Part shown: positions 29,619 through 37,787 of the stretch, piece after piece
Layout: each line of letters starts with the position of its first letter
How positions within the stretch are numbered: the first letter of the stretch is position 1
Assembly: GCF_001182745.1 (NCBI RefSeq)
Contig: NZ_LN868938.1
Span: 930,001 to 994,000, forward strand
Origin: Nocardia farcinica
GTDB lineage: Bacteria > Actinomycetota > Actinomycetes > Mycobacteriales > Mycobacteriaceae
Direction of reading: 5' to 3'
Length of the DNA stretch: 64,000 nucleotides
Made by a program: the position numbers and the translations under genes
Notes under the pieces: generated by a model
The model's database searches: none
Told to the model about the DNA's origin: nothing
What the model saw: only the letters and a program-made list of their open reading frames with translations

Positions 29619-30311
29619 TCAGTGCGACGGTGCGAACACGTCCACGCCGCGGGCGGCCAGCCACGGGGCCGGGTCGATCGGGCCGACGCCGGGCACGTGC
29701 ACCTCGTAGTGCAGGTGCGGGCCGGTGGAGTAGCCGCGGTTGCCGACGGTGGCGATGACGTCGCCCGCGCGGACCTGCTGGCCCACGGTGGCGAGGATGT
29801 CGTTGACGTGGCCGTAGACGCCGACGGTGCCGTCGTCCTGCTGCACGCGCACCCACAGGCCGAAGCCGCTGGCCGGCCCCGCCTCGATGACGACGCCATC
29901 GGTGACGGCGGCGATCGGCGCGCCGATCGGGTCGCCGAAGTCCAAGCCGTTGTGCTGGGCGCCCCAGCGGGCGCCGAAGTGGGAGGTGAGCACGCCGGCG
30001 ACCGGGCGGACGGTCTTCGGGCGCGCGGCTTCGACGGCGAGGCGATGCTGCTCCCACAGCACCGGCTCGGGCACGATCTGCGGCATCTGCGCTTCGCGGG
30101 GGGTGAAGGCGGTGAACTGCACCGTCTCCTCGGTGGCGTCGGCGACCGCGGCGGTCGCCGAGGCGGTACCGTCGGCCGGGTCGGTGGCGGCGAACACACC
30201 GAACGACACGCCGAGCGCGGCGGACAGGGCGACGGCGCGGCCGGCGACACGCTGGCGGCGCGAACGCGGTGCGCCGGGCCGGAGGAAAGATAACGGATCG
30301 GTCACGGGCAT
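29619..30311 (-). CDS. Secreted M23-family (LytM) peptidoglycan endopeptidase
   Basis: This 230-residue protein has an N-terminal Arg-rich region and a hydrophobic helix near residues 22-45, consistent with a signal or anchor. The C-terminal LytM domain carries the zinc motifs HNGLDFG (His-x3-Asp) and GPHLHYEVH (His-x-His), with the metal-ligand Asp in place. M23 enzymes cleave peptidoglycan cross-bridges during growth and division. It is closed by its own terminator and divergent from an ArsR-type gene. A GTTAC-N6-GTAAC inverted repeat lies 81 nt before its start. Confidence 0.9.
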   Translation of the reverse strand: MPVTDPLSFLRPGAPRSRRQRVAGRAVALSAALGVSFGVFAATDPADGTASATAAVADATEETVQFTAFTPREAQMPQIVPEPVLWEQHRLAVEAARPKTVRPVAGVLTSHFGARWGAQHNGLDFGDPIGAPIAAVTDGVVIEAGPASGFGLWVRVQQDDGTVGVYGHVNDILATVGQQVRAGDVIATVGNRGYSTGPHLHYEVHVPGVGPIDPAPWLAARGVDVFAPSH

Positions 30312-30391
30312 GTCTCGAACGTACGGCAGCGCCCGCGACCTGCAGCAATGCTGTGGCTACCCTCACAGGGCAGCAAAACCGCTGGTGGCGA

Positions 30392-30407
30392 GTTACGAAG
30401 TGGTAAC
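30392..30407. promoter_or_regulatory. GTTAC-N6-GTAAC inverted repeat
   Basis: A perfect 5-bp inverted repeat with a 6-bp spacer in the divergent region of the M23 peptidase and the ArsR-type gene. The half-sites resemble those of OmpR/PhoB-type actinobacterial regulators such as MtrA or GlnR, but the inverted arrangement is not their usual direct-repeat form. The assignment is speculative. Confidence 0.35.
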
Positions 30408-30494
30408 GATGCGGCGCGCCTACGTTTACGAGCAGGGCGAATGCGTTATCGGCGAGATCTTGAACGGTTCCAGCGTGTTGATCACACTGTTGAA

Positions 30495-30821
30495 GTGCCG
30501 ACTAACGGAGTTCGTGCCCTGGAAGCACTCGCCGACCCCACTCGCCGGGCGATCTTCGAGGCGCTACCCGCCACCCCGCGGTCGGTCGGCGAACTCGCCG
30601 CGATCGTCGGGGTGAGCAGCTCGGCGGTGTCGCAGCATCTGAAGGTGCTGCGCGCCGCGCGGCTGGTGATGGTGCGCCCCCGGGGCAACCGCAGGCTCTA
30701 CACCCTCGATCCGCGCGGCCTCGGCGACGCCCGCGACTACCTCGAACAGTTCTGGCCGAGCGCCCTGGCCGCCTACGCGGCCGCCCTGCACGAAGCGCGC
30801 GCCGAAGGGGCGGCGAACTAG
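30495..30821 (+). CDS. ArsR-family winged-helix regulator
   Basis: The protein has a compact winged helix: ALADPTRRAIFEAL, then SVGELAAIVGVSSSAVSQHL, then VLRAARLVMVRPRGNRRLYTL. This is the ArsR subgroup often paired with SRPBCC proteins; no metal-binding cysteines are seen, so it is unlikely to be a metal sensor. I use the GTG at 30495 (108 residues) because the upstream frame has no similarity and a CACACT -10-like element sits 6 nt before it; ATG 30441 is an alternative. It converges on the GT9 gene with 4 nt between stops. Confidence 0.8.
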   Translation: MPTNGVRALEALADPTRRAIFEALPATPRSVGELAAIVGVSSSAVSQHLKVLRAARLVMVRPRGNRRLYTLDPRGLGDARDYLEQFWPSALAAYAAALHEARAEGAAN

Positions 30822-30825
30822 GCGG

Positions 30826-31815
30826 TCAGCCCACCTGCCGGTACCCGGCCGCGCGCTGCCCGGCGGTGGCGGTGCCCGGCCACGGACGACGGCTGAGCTG
30901 CTTGTCGATGGCGGCCATGACGTCGGGGACGGTGATCTTCAACAGGCCGGGGTCGGGGGTGTCGGCGAACGGATCGCCCAACTGTCCCGCCCACAGCACC
31001 GCGTGCCTGGCCAGCAGGTGCGGGGGTGGGCCCGCCCAGTGCGGCGGGGTCGGCCCGAACATCAGCACCGTGCGGGTGCCGAACGCGGTCGCCAGATGCG
31101 CCACGCCGGTGTCACCGCTGACCACCAGCGACGCCTCGGCCACCGTCGCGGCCAGTTCGATCAGGTTCTGTTCGCCCGCCAGCACGCGGTGGCGGGGCAG
31201 GCCCGCCCTGGCGGCGACGGTGAGCGCGATGTCACGCTCGAACTCGTCGCCGGTGAGCACCACGTCGCGGCCGAGCACCAGCAGATGGCGCACCACCGCC
31301 GCGAACCGGTCCGGCGGCCAGCGCCGCGCGGGCGCTCCCGCGCCGACGTGCACCACCACGCAGTCGCGATGGCTGGTGGTCGCCACCGGCGGCACCAGGC
31401 CGAGATTGCGACGGTCGGCGACGATGCCGTCGGACTCGAGCAGATGGCACCACCGCTCGGTGTAGTGCATGTCCTGCTCCCACTCGGGTCCGTCCACCTC
31501 GGGGAAGGCCGCGTGGCGATAGCTGAGGATGCGGCCGGGACGCAGCCGGGCGAGTTCGGCGATGCTCTCCGGGCCGGGGCCGTGCAGGTTGACCGCGAGG
31601 TCCGGGCCCGGCCCATCCCAGCGCAGCGCACCGGCCGACGGGGTCGGCACCAGCGTGTCGACCGAGGCGATCAGATCGACGATCGGCTTGAGCCGCTGCG
31701 GGGCCGCCAGCACGATGTGGTCGCTCGGCTTGGCTCGACGCAGCGCGCGAAGCGCCGGGACCGCGGTGAGGAGATCACCCAGTCCGCGTGCCTGCAGCAC
31801 GAGTACTACCGCCAC
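30826..31815 (-). CDS. GT9-family glycosyltransferase (heptosyltransferase-like)
   Basis: The protein (about 329 residues) has the GT9 two-domain fold. The N-terminal part opens with VVLVLQARGLGDLLTAVPAL, and the C-terminal sugar-nucleotide region includes VHVGAGAPARRWPPDRFA and VVSGDTGVAHLATAFGTRTV. In Gram-negatives this family transfers heptose to LPS; in actinobacteria it is thought to act on other glycoconjugates, so the acceptor is unknown. I prefer the GTG at 31815 because AGGAGAG lies just upstream; an earlier GTG at 31833 is possible. No other sugar genes are adjacent. Confidence 0.85.
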   Translation of the reverse strand: MAVVLVLQARGLGDLLTAVPALRALRRAKPSDHIVLAAPQRLKPIVDLIASVDTLVPTPSAGALRWDGPGPDLAVNLHGPGPESIAELARLRPGRILSYRHAAFPEVDGPEWEQDMHYTERWCHLLESDGIVADRRNLGLVPPVATTSHRDCVVVHVGAGAPARRWPPDRFAAVVRHLLVLGRDVVLTGDEFERDIALTVAARAGLPRHRVLAGEQNLIELAATVAEASLVVSGDTGVAHLATAFGTRTVLMFGPTPPHWAGPPPHLLARHAVLWAGQLGDPFADTPDPGLLKITVPDVMAAIDKQLSRRPWPGTATAGQRAAGYRQVG

Positions 31816-32032
31816 CCTGTCTCTCCTAGCCACCTTCGGCGCCGATGCGGGAAATCCCGGTCCGTACGCACCGGTCGGCGCGCCCGACGAGAATCACTTA
31901 GGGATGACTTCCCAAGCCGTCGCGGCGATAAACGTGCGGCGGGTGCGGCGTAATCGATCGCACCCCCTCCGTCGCGCAGTAATCTCACTGAGGTCGCGAC
32001 ACCTTCACCCTCGACGGACAAGGAGCGTTCGC

Positions 32033-32446
32033 ATGGCCTGCCTGCTCAACCCGTACCTCGGTTTCGGTGCCAATGCGCGCCAGGCGCTCGAGTTCTACCG
32101 CGACGTCTTCGGCGGCACCCTGAACATCAGCACGTTCGGCGAGTTCGGCGACGCCCCCGACGAGGGCGCCGACCTGGTCATGCACGGCCAGCTCGAGACG
32201 CCCGACGGCTTCACGCTGATGGCCTCCGACACCCCGCCCGGCATGGAATATCAACCGGGAAGCAGTATTTCGGTCAGTCTCAGCGGCGACGACGCCGACC
32301 GCCTGCGCGGGTGGTGGAACAAGCTCAGCGAAGGCGGCACCGTCACGGTGCCGTTGGAGAAGCAGATGTGGGGCGACGAGTTCGGCATGTGCCAGGACCG
32401 CTTCGGCGTCGCGTGGATGGTCAATATCGCCGGGGAGGGGCGATAG
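32033..32446 (+). CDS. VOC-superfamily protein (PhnB/glyoxalase-like)
   Basis: This 137-residue protein shows the PhnB-like pattern: YLGFGANARQALEFYRDVFG at the N-terminus, DLVMHGQLETPDGFTLMASD in the middle, and MWGDEFGMCQDRFGVAWMVN at the C-terminus. Members of this subfamily are small dimeric, often metal-free, proteins of mostly unknown function. The ATG is preceded by AAGGAG at 7 nt. It is followed by the HdeD-like gene with its own promoter, so the two need not form an operon. Confidence 0.88.
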   Translation: MACLLNPYLGFGANARQALEFYRDVFGGTLNISTFGEFGDAPDEGADLVMHGQLETPDGFTLMASDTPPGMEYQPGSSISVSLSGDDADRLRGWWNKLSEGGTVTVPLEKQMWGDEFGMCQDRFGVAWMVNIAGEGR

Positions 32447-32497
32447 CGTCGCCCGGCGTGTTCCGGCAAATCTCCAGATAACTTGTCCGCCACTGCA

Positions 32498-32503
32498 TAG
32501 CAT
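32498..32503 (+). promoter_or_regulatory. Candidate -10 box of leaderless HdeD-like gene
   Basis: TAGCAT with a 6-nt spacer to the ATG at 32510; no ribosome binding site. Confidence 0.4.
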
Positions 32504-32509
32504 CAGGTC

Positions 32510-33121
32510 ATGACGACCGACGAAGTGGTGGAAGGTCCCGTTCGGGCGCTTGCCAAGGCTGCTTGGCAAACCGTTCTGGTGACCGGCGTGCTCTCGGTGA
32601 TTCTCGGCATTGTCGTCCTGGTGTGGCCCGGCAAGACGCTGGTCGTGGCGGGCATCCTGTTCGGCATCTACCTGGTGGTGTCCGGTGTTCTGCAGCTCAT
32701 GGCGGCCTTCGGTGCCACCAGGACCGCGGGCATGCGGGTGCTGTACTTCCTCAGCGGCGTGCTGTCGATCGTGATCGGCGTGTTCTGCTTCCGCGACGAG
32801 CTGGCCTCGATCCTGCTGCTCGGGCTGTGGATCGGCATCGGCTGGCTCTTCCGCGGCGTTTCGGTGCTGGTCGCGGCGATCTCGGAACCGGCGCTGCCCG
32901 GCCGTGGCTGGCAGGGCTTCTTCGGCCTGGTGACCGTGGTGGCCGGCATCGTGCTGATCGTCTGGCCGGTCACCTCGGTCGCGACCCTCACCCTCGTCGC
33001 CGGGGTGTGGTTGATCGTGCTCGGTGTGATGGAGATCATCACCGCCATCGGGGTGCGTCGCGACGCCAAGCGCCTCGACGACGCCCTGGGCGACCTACCG
33101 CCGAATCCCGTGCGCGCCTGA
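32510..33121 (+). CDS. HdeD-family (DUF308) membrane protein
   Basis: This 203-residue protein has six membrane segments in three hairpins, with the repeating pattern VLSVILGIVVLVWPGKTLVV, GVLSIVIGVFCFRDE and VVAGIVLIVWPVTSVATLTL that marks the HdeD/DUF308 family. HdeD is linked to acid resistance in E. coli; its role in actinobacteria is not established. The end is 2 nt from the convergent ctpJ stop. A leaderless start at 32510 is likely. Confidence 0.88.
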   Translation: MTTDEVVEGPVRALAKAAWQTVLVTGVLSVILGIVVLVWPGKTLVVAGILFGIYLVVSGVLQLMAAFGATRTAGMRVLYFLSGVLSIVIGVFCFRDELASILLLGLWIGIGWLFRGVSVLVAAISEPALPGRGWQGFFGLVTVVAGIVLIVWPVTSVATLTLVAGVWLIVLGVMEIITAIGVRRDAKRLDDALGDLPPNPVRA

Positions 33122-33123
33122 GC

Positions 33124-35076
33124 TCAGGCGGCGGTGCGCGCGGCGCGGTCCCAGGCCGCGCCGCGCAGCAGTCGCAGCCCGTTGAGCGCGACCAGGATCG
33201 TGGAGCCCTCGTGCCCGGCGACGCCGAGCGGCAGCGGCAGGGTGCCCAGCAGGTCCCAGGCGACCAGCACCACGATGAAGCTCGCGGCGATCGTGAGGTT
33301 GGCGACGACCACCCGCCGGGCGCGCTGGGACAGCGCGATCACCGCGGGCACGGTGGTGAGGTCGTCGTGGACGACGATGGCATCGGCGGTGCGCAGCGCG
33401 AGGTCCGATCCCGCGCCACCCATCGCGATGCCGAGGTCGGCGGTCGCGAGCGCCGGGGCGTCGTTGATGCCGTCACCGACCATCGCGACGGTGTGCCCGG
33501 CCGCCTGCTGCGCGCGCACGAGCTCGACCTTGTCCTCGGGGAGCAGCTCCGCGTGGACGTCGCCGATGCCGGTGGCCGTGCCGACGCGGGTCGCGGTGGC
33601 ATGGTTGTCGCCGGTCATCAGCAGTGGCGGTGCGTCCGTCAGCGCCGCCGTGGCGGCCACCGCCGCGGGCGCCTCGGAGCGCAGCTGATCCGCCACCTCC
33701 AGTACCCCGATCGGGTGCTCGTCGCAGCGCACGACGACGGCGGTGTGCCCCGCGTCGTGGGCGCGCCCGACCGCGGCGGCCAGCTGCGGCGCGGGTCGCG
33801 CGATTCCGGCGGGGGAGCCGACCTCGATGCGCTTGCCCGCCACGGTCGCGGCCACGCCCCGGCCGGGAACGGCCACGAAGTCCGCCGCGGGCGGAAGCCG
33901 CAGACCGCGCTCACGGGCCGCACCCACGACGGCGGCCGCCAGCGGGTGTTCGCTGGGATGTTCGGCGGCGGCGGCCAGGCGCAGCACCTCGTCGGGGGAG
34001 TGGGCGGCGTCGAGGACGTGCAGCTCGGCGACCCGGGGGACGCCGCGGGTCAGGGTGCCGGTCTTGTCGAATGCGACCCGGGTGGTGGTGCCGAGGCGTT
34101 CCATCACCACCGCCGACTTGACCAGCACGCCGTGCCGCCCCGCGGTGGCGATGGCGGCCAGCAGCGGCGGCATGGTCGCCAGCACCACCGCGCAGGGGGA
34201 GGCGACGATCATGAAGGTCATCGCCCGCAGCAGCGCCCGTTGCAGGGTGTCGCCGAGCAGCATCGGCACCGCGAACACGGCCAGGGTGGCCACCACCATG
34301 CCGACCGAGTACCGCTGCTCGACCTTCTCGATGAACAGCTGCGTGCGCGCCTTGGTTCGCACCGCCTCCTCGACCATCGCGGCGATCCGGGCCACCACCG
34401 AATCCGCGGCGCGCCGGTCCACCCGGATCCGCAGCGTCCCGGTGCCGTTCGAGGTGCCTGCGAAGACCTCGTCGCCGGCTGTCTTGCCCACCGGCAGCGG
34501 CTCGCCGGTGATGGTGGCCTGATCCACGTCGCTGCCGCCGGACACCACCGTTCCGTCGGCCGCGATCCGCTCGCCGGGGCGCACCAGCACCTCGTCGCCG
34601 ATCTCGAGATCGGTCGCCCGCACGGTCTGCTCGGCACCGTCGACGACGCGGGTGGCTGTGTCGGGTGCCAGGTCGAGCAGTCCGCGCACCGAGTCCTCGG
34701 TGCGGGCGGTCGCGATGGCCTCGAGCGCGCCCGAGGTGGCGAAGATGACGATCAACAGGGCGCCGTCGGTGATCTGGCCGATCGCCGCCGCGCCGATCGC
34801 CGCGGCGACCATGAGCAGATCCACGTCGAGCGTGCGTTCCCGTAGCGCCCGCAGCCCCGCCAGACCGGGTTCCCAGCCGCCGGTGACGTAGCAGGCCAGA
34901 TACAGCGTCCACCAGGTCCACGGCGGCGCGCCGGCCAGCTGCGCCGCCAAGCCCGCGAGGAACAGCGCGAGCGCCGCTGCGGCCCAGCGGGTTTCGGGTA
35001 GCGCGAACATCGGGGTGCGGCTGCGCTGCGGTGGCGCGGGCACCGGGCGGGCCGGGGTTCGGGTCGGCGCGGACAC
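33124..35076 (-). CDS. ctpJ: P1B-4 type metal-exporting ATPase (Co/Ni), CtpJ/NmtA-like
   Basis: This 650-residue P-type ATPase has the actuator TITGEPLPVGK, the phosphorylation motif DKTGTLTRG, and the hinge MVGDGINDAPALATAD. The membrane metal motif is SPC (in IVASPCAVVLATMPPLLAA) rather than CPC, and a late membrane helix has HEGST. Together these define the P1B-4 subgroup that exports Co2+, Ni2+ or Fe2+. There is no N-terminal heavy-metal-associated domain, as usual for this group. The adjacent divergent gene is NmtR-like, exactly the ctpJ-nmtR arrangement of M. tuberculosis Rv3743c/Rv3744. Start GTG at 35076. Confidence 0.93.
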   Translation of the reverse strand: MSAPTRTPARPVPAPPQRSRTPMFALPETRWAAAALALFLAGLAAQLAGAPPWTWWTLYLACYVTGGWEPGLAGLRALRERTLDVDLLMVAAAIGAAAIGQITDGALLIVIFATSGALEAIATARTEDSVRGLLDLAPDTATRVVDGAEQTVRATDLEIGDEVLVRPGERIAADGTVVSGGSDVDQATITGEPLPVGKTAGDEVFAGTSNGTGTLRIRVDRRAADSVVARIAAMVEEAVRTKARTQLFIEKVEQRYSVGMVVATLAVFAVPMLLGDTLQRALLRAMTFMIVASPCAVVLATMPPLLAAIATAGRHGVLVKSAVVMERLGTTTRVAFDKTGTLTRGVPRVAELHVLDAAHSPDEVLRLAAAAEHPSEHPLAAAVVGAARERGLRLPPAADFVAVPGRGVAATVAGKRIEVGSPAGIARPAPQLAAAVGRAHDAGHTAVVVRCDEHPIGVLEVADQLRSEAPAAVAATAALTDAPPLLMTGDNHATATRVGTATGIGDVHAELLPEDKVELVRAQQAAGHTVAMVGDGINDAPALATADLGIAMGGAGSDLALRTADAIVVHDDLTTVPAVIALSQRARRVVVANLTIAASFIVVLVAWDLLGTLPLPLGVAGHEGSTILVALNGLRLLRGAAWDRAARTAA

Positions 35077-35126
35077 GGGCTACCTCCTGCACGGCGTCAC
35101 GGACGGTAGGCACGATATCAGAACGC

Positions 35127-35142
35127 ATGAACACGTCTTCAT
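35127..35142. promoter_or_regulatory. Candidate NmtR operator
   Basis: ATGAA-N6-TTCAT sits in an unusually AT-rich stretch between ctpJ and nmtR. The arms fit the ATGAA/TTCAT-type half-sites of ArsR/SmtB metal sensors. It lies 33 nt upstream of the nmtR -10-like box and 50 nt before ctpJ, so it could control both. Confidence 0.6.
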
Positions 35143-35174
35143 TTATTGTGCGCGGCGACGGGCGCGGTCCGGCG

Positions 35175-35180
35175 TACACT
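35175..35180 (+). promoter_or_regulatory. Candidate -10 box of nmtR
   Basis: TACACT with an 8-nt spacer to the ATG at 35189, consistent with a leaderless mRNA. Confidence 0.45.
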
Positions 35181-35188
35181 CCTGGGTC

Positions 35189-35551
35189 ATGGGACACGGA
35201 GTCGAGGGGCGCAGCCGCCCCACGGCGCGGTTGGATGCCGACGCCGCGGCGCAGGTCGCCACGACTCTGCAGGCGCTGGCCACGCCGAGCCGCCTGCTGA
35301 TCCTGTCCGAACTCCGTCAGGGCCCGAGCCCGGTCACCGAACTGGCCGAGGCCGTCGGCATGGAACAGTCGGCGGTCTCGCACCAGCTGCGGTTGCTGCG
35401 CAACCTGGGACTGGTCACCGGGAGTCGCGTCGGCCGCAAGATCGTGTACCGCCTCTACGACGACCATGTCGCCCAACTGCTCGACGAAGCGGTCTACCAC
35501 AGCGAGCATCTGCGGCTCGGCCTCGCCGACCGTCCCGAAGCCGCGGGCTGA
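35189..35551 (+). CDS. nmtR: Ni/Co-sensing ArsR/SmtB-family repressor NmtR
   Basis: The 120-residue protein matches the M. tuberculosis NmtR pattern from end to end: MGHGVEGR at the start, ATPSRLLILSELRQGP, MEQSAVSHQLRLLRNLGLV for the recognition helix, and YDDHVAQLLDEAVYHSEHLR at the C-terminal metal site. The N-terminal Gly2-His3 and the alpha-5 Asp/His/His/His ligands known for NmtR are all present. NmtR leaves DNA when it binds Ni2+ or Co2+, derepressing the export ATPase next door. The start at 35189 is chosen because Met-Gly-His must be the true N-terminus for metal binding. Confidence 0.95.
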   Translation: MGHGVEGRSRPTARLDADAAAQVATTLQALATPSRLLILSELRQGPSPVTELAEAVGMEQSAVSHQLRLLRNLGLVTGSRVGRKIVYRLYDDHVAQLLDEAVYHSEHLRLGLADRPEAAG

Positions 35552-35601
35552 TCCGGGCGTTCGGAGGGTCGACGAGGCCGGGTGTCGCGAGTTCTCCCGC
35601 G

Positions 35602-37038
35602 TCACTCCGGCACCGCGGCCGGCGTCGCGGACTCCGCGGTCGGCGTCGTCTCGGTGCGGAGCAGGGCGATGGTGAGCAGGGCGCCGATCGCGGCGAGGGC
35701 GGCCGCGGCGGCGAAGGCGAGATTCAGCCCGATCCGGTAGGCGTCGGGGGCGGTGGAGTGCCGGGCCACCACCTCGGCGAGCAGCAGCACCGCCGTGACC
35801 CCGATGCCCGACCCGACGCGCTGGGCGGTGTTGACGATGCCCGCGGCGATCCCGGCGTCGGCCTTGTCGACGGCGGTCACCGCGGGCGCTGTCACGCCGA
35901 CGAACGCGGCGGGCAGGCCGATGCCGAGCAGGACCGCCCCCGGCAGCACATCGATGAGATAGCTGCCGTGCTCGGGCAGGCGGGCGAACAGCGCCATGGC
36001 CATCGCCTGGAGCCCGAGGCCCCCGGCCAGCACCCGCCAGGAGCCGAGCCGGTCCAGCGCGTACGGGATCAGTGTGCGGGAGACGACGATGTTCACCACG
36101 GCCACCGGCAGCACCGCGAGGCCGGACGCGGTGGGACTGTAGTGCTGGGTGTTCTGCAGGTACAACGCCAGCAGTGCGAAGGTGGGGACGTGGGCGGCGC
36201 CCACCAGCGCGTTGACCAGAGCCGATCCGCTCACCTGGCGAACGGTGAACAGCCGCAACGGCATCAACGGCCGGGTGCTGCGGGCTTCGAGCGCCAGGAA
36301 GCAGGCCAGCAGCGCGAGACCGGTCACCAGCAGTCCCGTCGCGAGGGTGCGCGTCGAGGCGTCGCCGAGCGCGCCGACGGCGTACCCGATGATCAACAGC
36401 GCGGCGGTGCCGGTGATCGCCCCCGGCACGTCGAGCCGGCGGACGGCACGGACCGGGAGCGGCGGATCCGGCGGGAGCACGCGGACGAAGGCCAGCGCCG
36501 CCACGCCCACCGGCAGGTTGATCAGGAATATCGACGGCCAGCCGAACAGATCGGTGAGTGGCCCACCGACCGCGGTGCCGATCGCGGCGCCCGCCGCCCC
36601 CATCGCGCTCCACACCCCGAAGGCGCGATGTCGCGCGGCGGGGTCGGTGAACGTCGCGGCCAGCAGCGCCAGCTGGGCGGGGATCACCACGGCCGCGCCG
36701 AGACCCTGTAGGGCCCGGGCGGCGATGAGAACCGCCGGTGTGCCGGCGAATCCGGCCAGCGCGGAGGCCGCCGTGAACACGGCGAGGCCGCCCGCGAACA
36801 CCCGGCGCGGCCCGAGCAGGTCGGCGGCGCGCCCGCCGAGCAGCATGAACCCGCCGAAGGCCAACAGGTAGGCGTTGGTCACCCAGCCCAGTCCCGCTTC
36901 GTCGAGCCCGAGGTCCGCGCCGATGCTGGGCAGCGCCACGTTCAGCACGGTGGTGTCCAGGAAAACCACCAGTTCGACCACCGTGATCAGGACCAGGACC
37001 AGCCGGTCCCGCGCCCCGAGTACACCTCTGCCCGACAT
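35602..37038 (-). CDS. DHA2-family MFS drug exporter
   Basis: This ~478-residue protein has 14 predicted membrane segments and the drug:H+ antiporter-2 features: VVELVVFLDTTVLNVALPSI in helix 1, GWVTNAYLLAFGGFMLLGGR around motif A, and the GWPSIFLINLPVG segment in the first half. It probably exports a hydrophobic compound. The ATG at 37038 is preceded by AAAGG. It is divergent from a TetR gene, with a large nested palindrome between them that very likely holds the operator. The substrate is unknown. Confidence 0.92.
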   Translation of the reverse strand: MSGRGVLGARDRLVLVLITVVELVVFLDTTVLNVALPSIGADLGLDEAGLGWVTNAYLLAFGGFMLLGGRAADLLGPRRVFAGGLAVFTAASALAGFAGTPAVLIAARALQGLGAAVVIPAQLALLAATFTDPAARHRAFGVWSAMGAAGAAIGTAVGGPLTDLFGWPSIFLINLPVGVAALAFVRVLPPDPPLPVRAVRRLDVPGAITGTAALLIIGYAVGALGDASTRTLATGLLVTGLALLACFLALEARSTRPLMPLRLFTVRQVSGSALVNALVGAAHVPTFALLALYLQNTQHYSPTASGLAVLPVAVVNIVVSRTLIPYALDRLGSWRVLAGGLGLQAMAMALFARLPEHGSYLIDVLPGAVLLGIGLPAAFVGVTAPAVTAVDKADAGIAAGIVNTAQRVGSGIGVTAVLLLAEVVARHSTAPDAYRIGLNLAFAAAAALAAIGALLTIALLRTETTPTAESATPAAVPE

Positions 37039-37049
37039 GAGCACAACCT

Positions 37050-37104
37050 TTCACTAGAGCGACACTACAGTGAAGATAGTTCACTGGAGTATCGCTCTAG
37101 TCAA
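37050..37104. promoter_or_regulatory. Nested palindromic TetR operator
   Basis: Two 23-nt arms (37053-37075 and 37079-37101) match at 20 positions as an inverted repeat centred on 37077. Within them the half-site TTCACT or its complement AGTGAA occurs at 37050, 37069 and 37080, with a near match at 37099. The region spans the whole gap between the MFS exporter and TetR starts, so it could hold two repressor dimers and shut both genes. Confidence 0.8.
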
Positions 37105-37118
37105 GTAGGATGTGCGGC

Positions 37119-37787
37119 ATGACAGGGAAGACCACCGGCGTGCGGGCCGCGAAGGCCTCGGCCAATCGGGCGAAGATGCTCGCCGCGGCACGGGAACTGT
37201 TCACCACCCGCGGCTACACCGCGACCACCATGAAGGCCATCGCCGAGCAGGCCGGCATGGCGGTGCAGACGCTGTACTTCACGTTCGCCACGAAACGCGC
37301 GATCTTGTCCGAGCTCCTCGATGTCGAGATCGCCGGCGACACCGAACCGGTGGCCACCATGGATCGGCCCTGGTTCGCGGCGGCGGTGGCCGCCGCGCCC
37401 GCAGAACAGATCAGGCTCCAAGTCGCGGCCGCGGCAACGATTTACGCGCGGGTGAGTCCGCTGCTCGAGGTGATCCGGTCGGCCGCGGCGACCGACGCCG
37501 AGCTCGCCGAACTCTGGCAGATCAACGTCTCCCAGCGGCACACCGTCCAGCTCCGGCTGGCCGAGGCGCTCGCCGCCAAGACGCCGCTGCGGGCGGGCCT
37601 CACCGCCGCCCGTGCCGCCGACATCGCCCTCGCCACCCTGGCTCCCGAGACCTACCGGCTGCTCGTGCACGACCGCGGCTGGACCGGCGCCGAGTGGGAA
37701 GCCTGGGCCACCGACGCCCTGGTCGGGCAACTGCTCCCGCCGCGCGGCGGCGAGCCGGGGAGCCCGGCATCGGAGGCGATCCGATGA
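37119..37787 (+). CDS. TetR-family regulator of the divergent MFS exporter
   Basis: The N-terminal HTH is clear: ANRAKMLAAARELFTTRGYT, then ATTMKAIAEQAGMAVQTLYFTF. The remaining residues are the ligand-binding domain (222 residues in total). I chose ATG 37119 over ATG 37110 because GTAGGA then sits at usable spacing. The gene is divergent from the MFS exporter and overlaps the downstream dehydrogenase-like gene by 4 nt (ATGA), so it is translationally coupled to it. Autoregulation through the nested palindrome is likely. Confidence 0.9.
   Translation: MTGKTTGVRAAKASANRAKMLAAARELFTTRGYTATTMKAIAEQAGMAVQTLYFTFATKRAILSELLDVEIAGDTEPVATMDRPWFAAAVAAAPAEQIRLQVAAAATIYARVSPLLEVIRSAAATDAELAELWQINVSQRHTVQLRLAEALAAKTPLRAGLTAARAADIALATLAPETYRLLVHDRGWTGAEWEAWATDALVGQLLPPRGGEPGSPASEAIR

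Noticed and set aside
30312..30494. ydaO-type (c-di-AMP) riboswitch before the M23 peptidase
   Set aside because: The conserved core sequences are not visible; only a short inverted repeat is present.
32563..34845. Long plus-strand open frame over the HdeD and ctpJ genes
   Set aside because: It is antisense to the motif-complete P-type ATPase and shows no domain.
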